Assembly: GCA_002376235.1 (NCBI GenBank)
Contig: DFNX01000013.1
Span: 279,521 to 343,520 of the forward strand
Direction of reading: 5' to 3'
Length of the DNA: 64,000 nucleotides
From: Neorhizobium sp. UBA3556
GTDB taxonomy: Bacteria > Pseudomonadota > Alphaproteobacteria > Rhizobiales > Rhizobiaceae
Under the pieces are notes generated by a model. It made no database searches. It was not told the origin of the DNA and saw only the letters and a list, made by a program, of their open reading frames with translations. The position numbers were made by a program, and so were the translations under genes. Numbering within the stretch: the stretch's first letter is position 1; each line of letters starts with the position of its first letter. Shown here one piece after another: positions 1 through 8,607 of the stretch.

Positions 1-1512
1 CGCACGGTCCTGTTTCTGCATGGCTGCAAATGCACTGCGCGCGGCTTCCGCCTCGCCACCATGCCAGAGGATCGCTTCGGTGAGATTGCGGGCACGCCCG
101 TCATGCAGGAAGAAGGTGTGATTGTTGACGGTCTTGGTAAGCCCGATGCCCCAGAGCGGCTGGGTGCGCCATTCCTGCCCGGTCGCAACCCCCACCTGCT
201 GACCATCCGCCAAGCCTTCGCCCATGTCATGCAGCAGGAAATCGGAATAAGGCCAGATCAGTTGGAAGGCATGTGCCTTGTTGCCGGCATCGCGGCGGGT
301 AACGAATTTCGGCGTGTGGCAGGCGGCGCAGCCAGCCGAATAGAACATCTCCTTGCCCTTAAGCACTGTCGGGTCGTCGATATCGCGACGCGCCGGCACC
401 GCAAGGTTTTCAGAATAGAAGGTGACGAGTGACAGCACCGGATCGGGTGCTTCGACCGGGCCGAGCCGCTCCTGCACACCAGTCGGCATGGCCAGACAGG
501 CGGCTTGCGCTTTCGTGCAGTCGCCATGCGAAAACGGCGTGTCGGGTGTCGAAATGCCGATATCGCCGGTAAACGCGCCCGACGACTGGTCCCGGATCGA
601 GGCATTCTGCGCCTTGAAGCCGAACCGCCCGAGTTTCAATTCGCCGGTCATGTGGTCACGCACCAGCGCCGCCTTGCCGGATATGCCGTCGCCGTCCTTG
701 TCGTCCGGATCGGCATTCGCCAGGATATCGGCCTCGTGGATCGCCTGGATCAGCCCCATGCCGATCATCGGAGGTGCTACGCGGGGCGACAGCGTCACAT
801 CGCCTTCAAGCGGCCCATAACCAAGATTGGAAACTGAATAGGTCGGCTTGCGCAGACTGACGACTTCGCCGTTACCGAGAGTGACCGGCACTTCCTCATA
901 GGAAATTTCCACCTTCCCTTCCGAGGCAAGTCCCGGAACGGCCAAATCCTGGAACTGCTCGCCATAGACCGCGTCGGGAAAGTTCAACTTGCGGTAATCG
1001 CCGATCGCCTCGCGCTCCTCGTCGGTGCGGGCAGGGCGCGCCAGCCTCAGGAACATCGAGGTTGCGTCGGCCGCGCCTTCAGGCGGATGTCCGCGGCCAT
1101 CCTTCAGGTGACAACTCTGGCAGGCGCGCGCATTAAACAGCGGCCCAAGACCGTCGGATGCCTGAGTAGAGGAGGGGGGCGACACCCAGAGCTTGGTGAA
1201 TAGCGCATTCCCAAGCTTGAAAGTCTGCTCTTCCTCGAAGGTGATGTTCGGCGAAAAATGCGAGAACGCGTCGCCATTCACGATCGCCTTTGTCGTAGCA
1301 GCACCGCCGGACATGGTCTCGAACTGCTCGGGCTTGGAAAAATCCGTGGTCGGGTTCGTCACGCGCTCGACGCGTTTCAGGTCCTTGGGGTTAAGGTCGG
1401 TGCGTCTCTTCGGCAACTGGCTGTCGCTGCCGGTGGCAATCAACGGCAGTGACAGCACGAGTGCGCCGGAAATGAGAGGAAGCAGGTAGGGGAAGGCTCT
1501 GAATGCGCCCAT
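1..1512 (-). CDS. Di-haem DUF1111 (thiol oxidoreductase-like) protein, C-terminus cut by window edge
   Basis: An open frame runs from an ATG at 1512 leftward off the window, 504 codons without a stop, so the C-terminus is missing. The first ~25 residues form a hydrophobic Sec-type signal. Two c-type haem motifs are visible, CQSCH at about residue 131 and CAACH at about 395, the arrangement of the DUF1111 di-haem oxidoreductase family (distant MauG/cytochrome c peroxidase relatives). It is therefore probably a periplasmic redox protein. It lies 45 bp downstream of the imelysin gene on the same strand; this pair recurs in iron-responsive clusters, so a role in iron handling is inferred. Exact substrate unknown. 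Confidence 0.85.
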   Translation of the reverse strand, partial: MGAFRAFPYLLPLISGALVLSLPLIATGSDSQLPKRRTDLNPKDLKRVERVTNPTTDFSKPEQFETMSGGAATTKAIVNGDAFSHFSPNITFEEEQTFKLGNALFTKLWVSPPSSTQASDGLGPLFNARACQSCHLKDGRGHPPEGAADATSMFLRLARPARTDEEREAIGDYRKLNFPDAVYGEQFQDLAVPGLASEGKVEISYEEVPVTLGNGEVVSLRKPTYSVSNLGYGPLEGDVTLSPRVAPPMIGMGLIQAIHEADILANADPDDKDGDGISGKAALVRDHMTGELKLGRFGFKAQNASIRDQSSGAFTGDIGISTPDTPFSHGDCTKAQAACLAMPTGVQERLGPVEAPDPVLSLVTFYSENLAVPARRDIDDPTVLKGKEMFYSAGCAACHTPKFVTRRDAGNKAHAFQLIWPYSDFLLHDMGEGLADGQQVGVATGQEWRTQPLWGIGLTKTVNNHTFFLHDGRARNLTEAILWHGGEAEAARSAFAAMQKQDRA

Positions 1513-1557
1513 GGGTGATCGGGCCTCACCCGGAAGCGAGGCCCGCCTTTTCTTCAA

Positions 1558-2835
1558 TTATTTAAAAACAGCGTCAGGATTATCGAGGCTGTCGGAACCT
1601 TCAAGCTCGATCTTGCCGAGATCCAGCGATGCAATGACGCGTTCGATGCTCTTGGTCTGGTCGATCAGGCCGTCGATTGCCTTCTGCACGACCGCATTGC
1701 CCTTGGCATTGTTCTCGCCGATCATCTGGTCATAGGCTTCGACCTTCTGGGCGCGATCCTTCATGACGTTCATCGCCGCAAGCGTCGCGTCGAGCTTGCT
1801 CTTGATTTCCGTATCGAGCGCCTTGTCCTTGACGGCAACGAGGTCGGAAAGCGACGGTCCCTTCATCTTCGTGCCGTCGATACGGGTATATTCACCCGTA
1901 TAGGCAGACTTGACGCCGATCGCGTCGTTGAGATGCGAGGCGTAGGTGTTGTCGGAGAAGCAATCATGCTCTTCTTCCGGATCATGCAGCAGCAGGCCGA
2001 GCTTCATGCGCTCGCCGGCAAGCTCACCATAAGAAAGCGAACCCATGCCGGTCAGGATTGCGGTGAGACCCGCATTGCCGTCAGCTTCGACATTTTTGGT
2101 TGCGTCGCCATCCGGAGCCCAGGCTTTCACCATGTCCCCGAGATCCGCGACCAGCAGGGTCGACGCGGCCTTGAGGTAGGCGGCACGACGGTCGCAATTG
2201 CCGCCGGTGCAATTGGCCTTGTCATAATCGGTATAGGGGCGGTTACCCGCGCCCGGTCCGGTGCCGTTCAAATCCTGTCCCCAGAGCAGGAACTCGATCG
2301 CGTGGTAACCGGTCGAGACATTCGCCTCGATCTCGCCTGCCTCGTGCAGGCTCTGGATCGTCTCGGGCGTGATCTCGGTTAGGTCGACTTCCTCGCCGTT
2401 GATCTTCAGCTTCGGGTTGGCGATCACATTGGCGGTGTAAAGCGCGTTCTCATCGCTTTCGGTGCCATAGGACGCATCGACGTAATCGATCAGCCCTTCG
2501 TCGAGTGGCCAGGCATTCACCTTGCCCTCCCATTCGTCGACGATCGGATTGCCGAAGCGATAGACTTCCGATTGCTGATAAGGCACGCGGGCGGCAATCC
2601 ATGCGGCCTTGGCGGCTTTCAGCGTGGCGTCGCTGGGCTTGGCGATCAGGGCGTCGATGGCCTTGTCGAGAGCCTGCGCCGTTGTCAGCGAGTCCTCGTA
2701 TTTCGCCTGCGCCAATTCGGCATAGTGCTTCAGCACGGCGGCCGGTGTAGTTTCTGCACGGGCCGGTATCGACGTGAACACCGTCGAGGCGGCAAAAAGC
2801 GCCATAGCGGCGCCGAGCAAGGTTTTGCGGGTCAT
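1558..2835 (-). CDS. Imelysin family (IrpA-like) periplasmic iron-regulated protein
   Basis: 425 residues with a clear signal peptide ending near ARA-E27. The imelysin GxHxxE signature is seen as GYHAIE at residues 176-181, in a GYHAIEFLLWG context typical of the family; the rest is alpha-helical. Imelysin/IrpA proteins are periplasmic or surface-bound and linked to iron acquisition; despite the M75 name, protease activity is not expected for this group. The start at 2835 is chosen because it gives the signal peptide and has GGAGAG just upstream; an in-frame start 25 codons earlier is less likely. First gene of an operon with the di-haem gene, with a palindrome 72-99 bp upstream. Confidence 0.9.
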   Translation of the reverse strand: MTRKTLLGAAMALFAASTVFTSIPARAETTPAAVLKHYAELAQAKYEDSLTTAQALDKAIDALIAKPSDATLKAAKAAWIAARVPYQQSEVYRFGNPIVDEWEGKVNAWPLDEGLIDYVDASYGTESDENALYTANVIANPKLKINGEEVDLTEITPETIQSLHEAGEIEANVSTGYHAIEFLLWGQDLNGTGPGAGNRPYTDYDKANCTGGNCDRRAAYLKAASTLLVADLGDMVKAWAPDGDATKNVEADGNAGLTAILTGMGSLSYGELAGERMKLGLLLHDPEEEHDCFSDNTYASHLNDAIGVKSAYTGEYTRIDGTKMKGPSLSDLVAVKDKALDTEIKSKLDATLAAMNVMKDRAQKVEAYDQMIGENNAKGNAVVQKAIDGLIDQTKSIERVIASLDLGKIELEGSDSLDNPDAVFK

Positions 2836-2906
2836 GTCCCTCTCCTTCGCGGCGTCGATCCCACGACGTCGCCAATGAGAGTTCTTGGCGCGAATTAAAA
2901 GTGGTG

Positions 2907-2934
2907 TCAAACGTTCTAGTTTAGAACGATTTGA
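2907..2934. promoter_or_regulatory. Palindrome upstream of imelysin operon (possible iron-regulator operator)
   Basis: A perfect inverted repeat CGTTCTA-GTT-TAGAACG (2912-2928) extends outward to TCAAA/TTTGA with one extra base on the right arm. It contains TTTAGAA (2920-2926), the half-site of the Irr ICE box (TTTAGAA-N3-TTCTAAA) known from Rhizobiales, but the second ICE half matches only 4 of 7. Position, about 72-99 bp before the imelysin ATG, suits an operator. The regulator is inferred, not shown. Confidence 0.4.
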
Positions 2935-2962
2935 AGTTATGGTTGATCCGCGCGATCGAAAT

Positions 2963-4252
2963 TTACACCTTGCGTTGCATTCGGCAGAAAAAGAATCCGT
3001 CCGTGTCGGTACTTGCGGGGGACAGCGTAATCATGCCTGCAGCCGCAACGCGAGGATGGGGCGCCTGAGCGCCGAATATTTTCGTCCAGTCATCTGCGAC
3101 TGAAGTGATCGCGAAGGTCGGGTTCTCGGCGCAGAAGCGCTCGACCTGGCGATCGTTCTCTTCCGGCAACACCGAGCAGGTGACGTAAAGTAGCGCTCCG
3201 CCGGGCTTCACGAACTTAGCAGCTTCGCCAAGCGCGTCCTGCTGCTGGGAAATCCGCTCGTCGAGATTTTTCTGCGTCAGCCGCCATTTGGTGTCCGGGC
3301 GGCGGCGCCATGTGCCGGTGCCGGTGCAGGGTGCATCGACGAGAACGGCATCCAGCTTGTCCCGCATGGAATCGAGCTGGCGCGGATCGTCATGAACCTG
3401 AACATTGCGGGTGCCGGCACGGCGCAGGCGCTCGATGATTGGCGCAAGACGCTTGCGGTCGGCATCATAGGCATGCACCTGACCCTTGTTCTTCATCGCG
3501 GCCGACATGGCGAGTGTCTTGCCGCCGCCACCGGCGCAATAATCCAGCACCTGGTCGTGTTCGCCGGGCTGAACCAGATCGGCGACGATCTGCGAGCCCT
3601 CGTCCTGAACCTCGAACCAGCCCTTCTGGAAAGAGAGCTCGGCCGTGACGTTCGGCAGGCGCGACGCGCCTTCGCCGGCTGCGATGCGGATGCCGTTGCG
3701 GGCGATTGTGGCTGCCTTTGCGCCGGAGCGCTCCAGCGCCTTCACCACCTTGTCGCGATTGGCCTTCAGCGTATTGGCGCGAAGATCGAGCGTCGGGCGG
3801 TCGGCAAGCGCCTTTGCCTCGGAAAGCCAAGTATCGCCGAAATTGGTTTCGAATGAAGGCTGCACCCAGTCCGGGATATCGCCCTGCACATGCAGAGGCG
3901 CATCATCCAGATTACGGCTGGAGAAAGCGGAAATATGCGTGTCGGTCAGTACCGGCGGTGCAAACTTGTCGTCGGCAAATTCGGCTGCGAGCGTCTCGGT
4001 GGTAAAGCCCCACTGGCGCAACAGGACGGCATAGGCAAGCGCGACGGGGCTTTCGTCATCCATCAGCCAGGCATGGGAAAGCCGCATGCGAAGCGCGTCG
4101 TAGACGATGTTGCCGATGGCTGCCCGGTCGCCGGATCCGGCAAAACGGTGGGCAAGGCCCCAGTCTTTCAGTGCATCCGCCACCGGGCGTTTGCGTGCTT
4201 CTATATCGGCCAGAACTTCAATTGCTCCGGCTACTCGCCCGCCCAGTCGCAT
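2963..4252 (-). CDS. RsmB/NOP family RNA (cytosine-C5) methyltransferase
   Basis: 429 residues. An N-terminal helical NusB-like region (about 1-130) precedes a Rossmann methyltransferase domain. Visible motifs are the SAM-binding DYCAGGGGKT (237-246), motif IV DAPCTGTGTW (306-315) with the release cysteine, and motif VI TCSVLPEEN (about 358-366) with the catalytic cysteine. This two-cysteine layout defines m5C RNA methyltransferases; the 16S rRNA C967 enzyme RsmB is the closest named type, but the exact target is not certain, so no symbol is given. The start at 4252 has GGAG six bases upstream. Transcribed alone, converging on no neighbour. Confidence 0.87.
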   Translation of the reverse strand: MRLGGRVAGAIEVLADIEARKRPVADALKDWGLAHRFAGSGDRAAIGNIVYDALRMRLSHAWLMDDESPVALAYAVLLRQWGFTTETLAAEFADDKFAPPVLTDTHISAFSSRNLDDAPLHVQGDIPDWVQPSFETNFGDTWLSEAKALADRPTLDLRANTLKANRDKVVKALERSGAKAATIARNGIRIAAGEGASRLPNVTAELSFQKGWFEVQDEGSQIVADLVQPGEHDQVLDYCAGGGGKTLAMSAAMKNKGQVHAYDADRKRLAPIIERLRRAGTRNVQVHDDPRQLDSMRDKLDAVLVDAPCTGTGTWRRRPDTKWRLTQKNLDERISQQQDALGEAAKFVKPGGALLYVTCSVLPEENDRQVERFCAENPTFAITSVADDWTKIFGAQAPHPRVAAAGMITLSPASTDTDGFFFCRMQRKV

Positions 4253-4369
4253 ATCATACTCCGTATCGGTTGAACCCGTATGGAGCCGGTCGTAACCGCG
4301 ATCGGGCAGAAGGGCAAGGGGAGGCCCGCCGCAGCATGGCCTTTCCCTTGAGTTGAAGTGGCGAATGGC

Positions 4370-4819
4370 TTAGCCGTCGACGCCCTTCATGCCCTTGCCT
4401 GCAACCTTATGGCTGTCGGCAACGATCTGATAACAGACCTGTGCCGTACCCGAGCGGACCATGCCGATGTTCTGGGCAGCAGCCTTGGATACGTCGATGA
4501 CGCGGCCGCGGATAAACGGTCCGCGATCGTTGATGCGCACGATCACGCTTTTGCCGTTACGCTTGTTGGTCACCAGAACCTTGGTGCCGAAAGGCAGCGA
4601 GCGATGCGCGGCGGTGAGCTTTGCCGCATTCATCCGTTCACCGGATGCGGTCTTGGAAGTGAGAGCATACCAGGATGCATGTCCGCATCCGGGCGCAGCA
4701 TTGGCCTGCGCCTGGCCGAGAAGTGCAAAAGCAGCAATGGCGGCCGTGGCGGCAGTTAGGCGTCGAACTGTTTTCAAGTCGGTCGTCCCCGTCGTTAAGT
4801 CCCTGCACGTTGCGTGCAA
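4370..4819 (-). CDS. RlpA-like septal ring/lytic transglycosylase domain protein
   Basis: Up to 149 residues. The C-terminal ~90 residues carry the double-psi beta-barrel signature of RlpA proteins: GHASWY near the start, the PFGT turn, VRINDRGPF and GRVIDVSKAAA. A hydrophobic stretch (TAATAAIAAFALLGQAQANA) is a signal peptide. RlpA-like barrels bind or cleave peptidoglycan in the periplasm. There is no SPOR domain, so this is the short form common in rhizobia. The true start may be the TTG at residue 15, right before KTVRRLTAAT, which would give a normal-length signal peptide; the upstream ATG leaves an atypically long leader. Confidence 0.82.
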   Translation of the reverse strand: MHATCRDLTTGTTDLKTVRRLTAATAAIAAFALLGQAQANAAPGCGHASWYALTSKTASGERMNAAKLTAAHRSLPFGTKVLVTNKRNGKSVIVRINDRGPFIRGRVIDVSKAAAQNIGMVRSGTAQVCYQIVADSHKVAGKGMKGVDG

Positions 4820-5159
4820 GACGGCTTAGGCGAGCCGAAAAATGGCGAAAACGTGGGGCTTGATATCACGGAATGTTAATGAATGTAACATTTGTGATTA
4901 CATTGCTATCGATCTTTTTAACGAGCCGGCTAATGGATGTTGGAATAAAACCTTAGGAATCAGTCGGTAAACGGAATTACGTTCCTGCAAGATTCCGTGA
5001 TGTGCTGCGATCACAAAATGGAGCGAAAAAAATTTGTTGTCGCACGGTGGTTTCTGCCCAAATTGGACAGATAATGTGGCGCTTTGCCGTAAGGATTAAG
5101 AAATATTAACTCGAAAGAGGCCTCAGGATGGAAATTTCAACCGTTTCAAAACGGGAATT
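4820..5159. other. 340-bp non-coding gap between rlpA-like gene and NAD-dependent epimerase-like gene
   Basis: Both flanking genes are on the minus strand. The stretch is markedly richer in A+T than the genes around it, with no convincing ORF, tRNA or terminator. Besides the inverted repeat at 4882-4904 nothing clear is seen; it most likely holds the promoter region of the RlpA-like gene. Confidence 0.6.
4882..4904. promoter_or_regulatory. Inverted repeat AATGTAA-N9-TTACATT before rlpA-like gene
   Basis: A perfect 7-bp inverted repeat with a 9-bp spacer, about 63-85 bp upstream of the RlpA-like start, in an A+T-rich stretch. Geometry resembles a dimeric regulator operator; the protein that might bind is not known. 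Confidence 0.35.
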
Positions 5160-6032
5160 TTAGCCGCGCCAGGTATTCTCCGACCACATTTGAGCGAGCG
5201 AAATGTGGTAATTGGGGAATGCAAACTTGAAGCCCGTCGAGCGGATTTTTTCATTCGAGACGCGTTTGTTGGCGCCGTAGAATGATCGCGCCATCGGCGT
5301 CATCTCTGCCGTCTCGAAATCCATTTCTGCTGGCGGCTCGACACCCATCAGGCGGGCGGCCTCGGTAATCACATCCTGGGGCGCGCAGGGCTCATTGTCG
5401 GTCACATTATATATGCCGGCAAGATTGCGCTCCGCGAGAAACAGTGCGGCGCTGCCGATATCCTCGACGCGGATACGGTTGAACACCTGATCCTTCTTTA
5501 TGATGCGGCGCGCGGTGCCGCGATCGAGATTGACAAAGGCATTGCGCCCCGGTCCATAAATGCCGGAAAGGCGTAGCGCCGCGACCGGCACGCCTGCAAT
5601 GCGACCCTGCTCGGCCCATGCCTCTTCCGTATCGACGCGCTCGATCGACCGACCGAGGATCGGGCTGCCCGGCGTCTCTTCCGTTACCCATCCGCCGCCA
5701 TGATCGCCATAGACGCCGACCGTCGACAAATAACCGATCCATTTCAGCTTCGGGCAGAGCGCCGCGAGCCGCCCGGCAATCAGTTTCAGCAGCGGATCGT
5801 GCTCCTTGCCGGGTGGGATCGACTGGATGAGGTGGGTGATATCCTGCAGTGCCGCCAGCAATTCCGGGCTGAATGCAGTGCCGTCAAAGATGTAGGGCTT
5901 TATATGATGCGATGCCAGCGCCTCAGTGCCTTCTGGCGTGCGGGCCGTACCGGCAACGGAAAAGCCTTTTTCCGCAAAGGCTTTCGCGATCGCCTTGCCC
6001 GAATAACCGCACCCGAAGATCATCACCGTCAT
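5160..6032 (-). CDS. SDR family NAD(P)-binding epimerase/dehydratase-like protein (YeeZ type)
   Basis: 290 residues from the ATG at 6032. The N-terminus MTVMIFGCGYSGKAI has the GxGxxG Rossmann fingerprint of extended short-chain dehydrogenases; YLSTVGVYGDHGG and LRLSGIYGPGRN are the conserved strand and YGPG elements of NAD-dependent epimerases. The usual YxxxK catalytic pair is not obvious, as in atypical SDR/YeeZ proteins, so substrate and reaction are unknown. Its ATG shares one base with the queG stop (TGATG), which fixes the start and shows translational coupling. Third gene of the GST-queG-SDR operon. Confidence 0.82.
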   Translation of the reverse strand: MTVMIFGCGYSGKAIAKAFAEKGFSVAGTARTPEGTEALASHHIKPYIFDGTAFSPELLAALQDITHLIQSIPPGKEHDPLLKLIAGRLAALCPKLKWIGYLSTVGVYGDHGGGWVTEETPGSPILGRSIERVDTEEAWAEQGRIAGVPVAALRLSGIYGPGRNAFVNLDRGTARRIIKKDQVFNRIRVEDIGSAALFLAERNLAGIYNVTDNEPCAPQDVITEAARLMGVEPPAEMDFETAEMTPMARSFYGANKRVSNEKIRSTGFKFAFPNYHISLAQMWSENTWRG

Positions 6033-7207
6033 CAATCCACTCCTGCCATCTGCCATTCCCGGCGAACCTCGGGATCATTATCTGCTGCGCGGCCTTGAGC
6101 GAATGTGGCAAACGCGCCATCGTCCATCAATTGCCTCAAGGCCCAAATAGCCATGCCCCGCACGGTAGGGGAAGCATCATCGGCGAGACGCCGGCATTGT
6201 TCGATGAACTGGCGATCACCGGAATTGCCGGCTGCGATCAGTACATTGCGAACAAAACGGTCGCGCCCGATGCGTTTGACCGGCGAGCCGGAGAAGAAGG
6301 CGCGGAACGCAGGATCGTCCAGCGTCAGCAGAAAGGCTATCGACGGTTCCTTCAGGTCCTCGCGCGCCTTCAGCTTCATCTCGGATGCGCTGGCGGCAAA
6401 CTTGTTCCACGGACAGGCGGAAAGGCAGTCGTCGCAGCCATAGATGCGGTTGCCGATCATTGGGCGGAATTCCGCGTCGATCGGCCCCTTGTGCTCGATC
6501 GTCAGGTAGGAAATGCAGCGCCGCGCATCCAGCCGGTATGGGGCAGGGAAGGCAGAGGTCGGACAGGCATCGAGACAGGCGCGGCAGGAGCCGCAATGAT
6601 CCTTTTCCGGGCTGTCGATCAAAAGCTCGGCGGTGGTGAACAGGCTGCCGAGAAACAGCCAGGAGCCATGGCTGCGGCTGACGAGATTGGTATGCTTGCC
6701 CTGCCAGCCGAGACCTGCCGCCTCCGCCAGCGGCTTTTCCATCACGGGTGCCGTATCGACGAACACTTTGACGTCTTCGCCCGCCCGCGCCGCAAACCGG
6801 GTGGCGATCTCCTTCAATCGCCCCTTCATCACATCATGATAATCGCGATTACGGGCATAGACTGAGATCGCCGCCTTGTCCTTCATTGACTGGAGATAGC
6901 GCGGGTCTTCTTCGGGTCCGTAATTCAGCCCGAACATCACGATCGAGCGCACTTCGCTCCAGAGCGTTTTCGGATCGGATCGGCGTTCCTTCGTCTCCGC
7001 CATCCAGTCCATCGTGCCATGATGGCTGTCGTCGAGAAACACGGAAAGCCTTTCCGGCGCACGCGGAATGCTCGTCGGCAGCGTGATGCGACAGAGATCG
7101 AACCCTTGCGCGGTCGCTTCCTCGCGAACGAAGGCGGTCAGCTTCTGCCGCCGGCGAAGCGCCTTATCGTCTTCGCTCTTGTCCGGGCTAGAAATCGAGG
7201 TCCGCAT
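6032..7207 (-). CDS. queG: Epoxyqueuosine reductase
   Basis: 391 residues. QueG is a cobalamin and 4Fe-4S enzyme that reduces epoxyqueuosine to queuosine in tRNA, the last step of the pathway. Seen here: the DTAPVMEK motif with the catalytic aspartate at D151, one ferredoxin-type cluster motif CGSCRACLDACP (C205, C208, C211, C215) and a second, C258-C261-C265 followed by PWN, with C231 between. C-terminal HEAT-like repeats (about 310-391) match tRNA-binding QueG. The 3' end couples to the SDR gene (TGATG), and the GST gene overlaps its start by 20 bp, so the three genes form one operon. Confidence 0.95.
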   Translation of the reverse strand: MRTSISSPDKSEDDKALRRRQKLTAFVREEATAQGFDLCRITLPTSIPRAPERLSVFLDDSHHGTMDWMAETKERRSDPKTLWSEVRSIVMFGLNYGPEEDPRYLQSMKDKAAISVYARNRDYHDVMKGRLKEIATRFAARAGEDVKVFVDTAPVMEKPLAEAAGLGWQGKHTNLVSRSHGSWLFLGSLFTTAELLIDSPEKDHCGSCRACLDACPTSAFPAPYRLDARRCISYLTIEHKGPIDAEFRPMIGNRIYGCDDCLSACPWNKFAASASEMKLKAREDLKEPSIAFLLTLDDPAFRAFFSGSPVKRIGRDRFVRNVLIAAGNSGDRQFIEQCRRLADDASPTVRGMAIWALRQLMDDGAFATFAQGRAADNDPEVRREWQMAGVD

Positions 7208-7880
7208 AATGAGAGACCGGGGTCAGGCCACGGATGCGTTCGGCAAGCATCGGGCGGAAGGATGGGCGCGACTTCAGCCGCTGGTACCAGTCTTTGGCGA
7301 TAGGGAATTCCGACCACTCGATTTCACCGAGATAGTCGAGAACGGAAATCGAGGCTGCAGCAGCAAGGTCTGCGTAGCTCAGCCGCTCACCGGCTAGCCA
7401 CTGGCGGGAGCCTGCAAGCCATGAGAGATATTTCATGTGCTGGCGGATATTGGCGCGCGAGGTGCGCAGCGCCTTAGAGTCTGGTGCGCCGCCGCCTTGG
7501 GCTGCGGTCATCTGCAGCTTGTAGACCCGTTCGCGGGTGAGTGGACGGGTTACGTCCTGCTCCATCTTCTGCAGGAACCATTCCGTCAGGCGGCGGATTT
7601 CCGCGCGGTGCCAGGGATCTTCCGCCAGAAGCCGGCGCTCGCGTTTCAATACACCATGGGTTTCGTCGAGAAACTCCATCAGCACCGAAGGGCCACAGAG
7701 CACGCGCATGCTGTCATCGACATAGACGGGAAGCGTCGCTGCCGGGTTGAGGCTCAGGAATTCCCGCCGCTTTTCCCATGGCTGCTCCTCCACCAGATCA
7801 GCCTGAAATCCATACTCGGCAAGGATCAGGCGAACAAAGCGCGAGGCGGACGACATGGGGTGATGGTATAGGGTGGGCAT
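7188..7880 (-). CDS. Glutathione S-transferase family protein
   Basis: 230 residues from the ATG at 7880. The N-terminal thioredoxin-like domain starts MPTLYHHPMSSASRFVR with the likely active-site serine in the MSSASR stretch, and contains NPAATLPVYVD with the cis-proline that contacts glutathione. The helical C-terminal domain has the LSYADLAAAASISVLDYLG N-capping region typical of GSTs. Longer upstream starts exist but would add 23 residues with no homology. It opens the GST-queG-SDR operon and overlaps queG by 20 bp. Substrate unknown. Confidence 0.88.
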   Translation of the reverse strand: MPTLYHHPMSSASRFVRLILAEYGFQADLVEEQPWEKRREFLSLNPAATLPVYVDDSMRVLCGPSVLMEFLDETHGVLKRERRLLAEDPWHRAEIRRLTEWFLQKMEQDVTRPLTRERVYKLQMTAAQGGGAPDSKALRTSRANIRQHMKYLSWLAGSRQWLAGERLSYADLAAAASISVLDYLGEIEWSEFPIAKDWYQRLKSRPSFRPMLAERIRGLTPVSHYADLDF

Positions 7881-8212
7881 CTGGATTTGAGCTTCAGCTA
7901 TGGTGTACGGGGTGTGGGTGGCATGGCTTATATCGCGCCCGCCTGACATAGGTCAGCTATATGGACTTGATAGGCCCAACACAAGCAAGCGGCATAGATT
8001 CACGATCACGTCGCAAACTGCCTGCATTTTGTCAGTAAAGAATTAAGAACGATCGCAATCGCATGCCAACCATGCCGATTGCGGAAATTGCGACCGAATT
8101 TTCCTGAAATTGCCATCTCAATGGCACAGTGGTCTCACCAAAGATGGGAGACAAGGCCGAACGGCATTCGTTCCTAAAGTATGAGCGGCCTGTGGCCGCT
8201 CTACAGGCATTC
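7881..8212. other. 332-bp non-coding region with a hairpin, upstream of the GST-queG operon
   Basis: No credible gene on either strand. A hairpin at 8054-8083 pairs CGCAATCGCATG with CATGCCGATTGCG (one bulged base, CCAAC loop), and a second perfect stem lies at 8183-8201. The region probably contains the promoter of the GST-queG operon and the end of the small gene at 8213-8365. Confidence 0.55.
8183..8201 (-). terminator. Stem-loop after the small secreted-peptide gene
   Basis: GAGCGGCC-TGT-GGCCGCTC, a perfect 8-bp stem with a 3-base loop, 12 bp downstream of the small gene's stop. On the minus strand it is followed by ATACTTT rather than a proper T-run, so it is a weak terminator or a transcript-stabilising hairpin. 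Confidence 0.4.
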
Positions 8213-8365
8213 TTAGCGAGGAATGGATGCCGTGGCGCACGGATCGACGCCGTAAGCCGGAGCGCAACCTTCTTTGCCGCTTGCAGCGGTCTGGGGCGCC
8301 ATGAAAGAACCCGCGAGAATGACAAGTGCCGCGCATGCAAAGAAAAGGGCGATAGGCTTGCCCAT
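8213..8365 (-). CDS. Small predicted secreted/membrane peptide (50 aa)
   Basis: A 51-codon frame starts at the ATG at 8365 and stops with TAA at 8213. The peptide begins MGKPIALFFACAALVILAG, a charged start plus strong hydrophobic core like a signal peptide or single membrane helix, possibly cleaved after QTAA-S. The short mature part (GKEGCAPAYGVDPCATASIPR) has two cysteines that could form a disulfide. AAAGGCG lies about 8 bases before the ATG as a ribosome site, and a perfect stem-loop follows the stop. I do not recognise the family. Coding by signal-like sequence and context, not by homology. Confidence 0.5.
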   Translation of the reverse strand: MGKPIALFFACAALVILAGSFMAPQTAASGKEGCAPAYGVDPCATASIPR

Positions 8366-8551
8366 GAAAGACGCCTTTCAAATAGATGATATTGCAGTGA
8401 ACTCATTTCGTGCGACCGATTTATTGGTCACCGCTTCTGAATTCAATAACGGTTTTTGCTAAACCTGCGGTTAACGCACACTCATTTGCGTGTGAGGACT
8501 TTATGCCACATCGACAATTGTCAAGTTGCATAAATCCAAGGCTTTAGATGC

Positions 8552-8570
8552 GCCTGCCGGTTAGGCAGGC
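8552..8570 (-). terminator. Stem-loop downstream of the NDUFA9-like gene
   Basis: GCCTGCC-GGTTA-GGCAGGC, a perfect 7-bp stem, begins about 38 bp after the minus-strand stop at 8608. There is no clear T-tract, so termination is only possible. Confidence 0.4.
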
Positions 8571-8607
8571 ACCTGAAGCGCGCTCAGCAAAAATGACAAA
8601 AGGCAAG

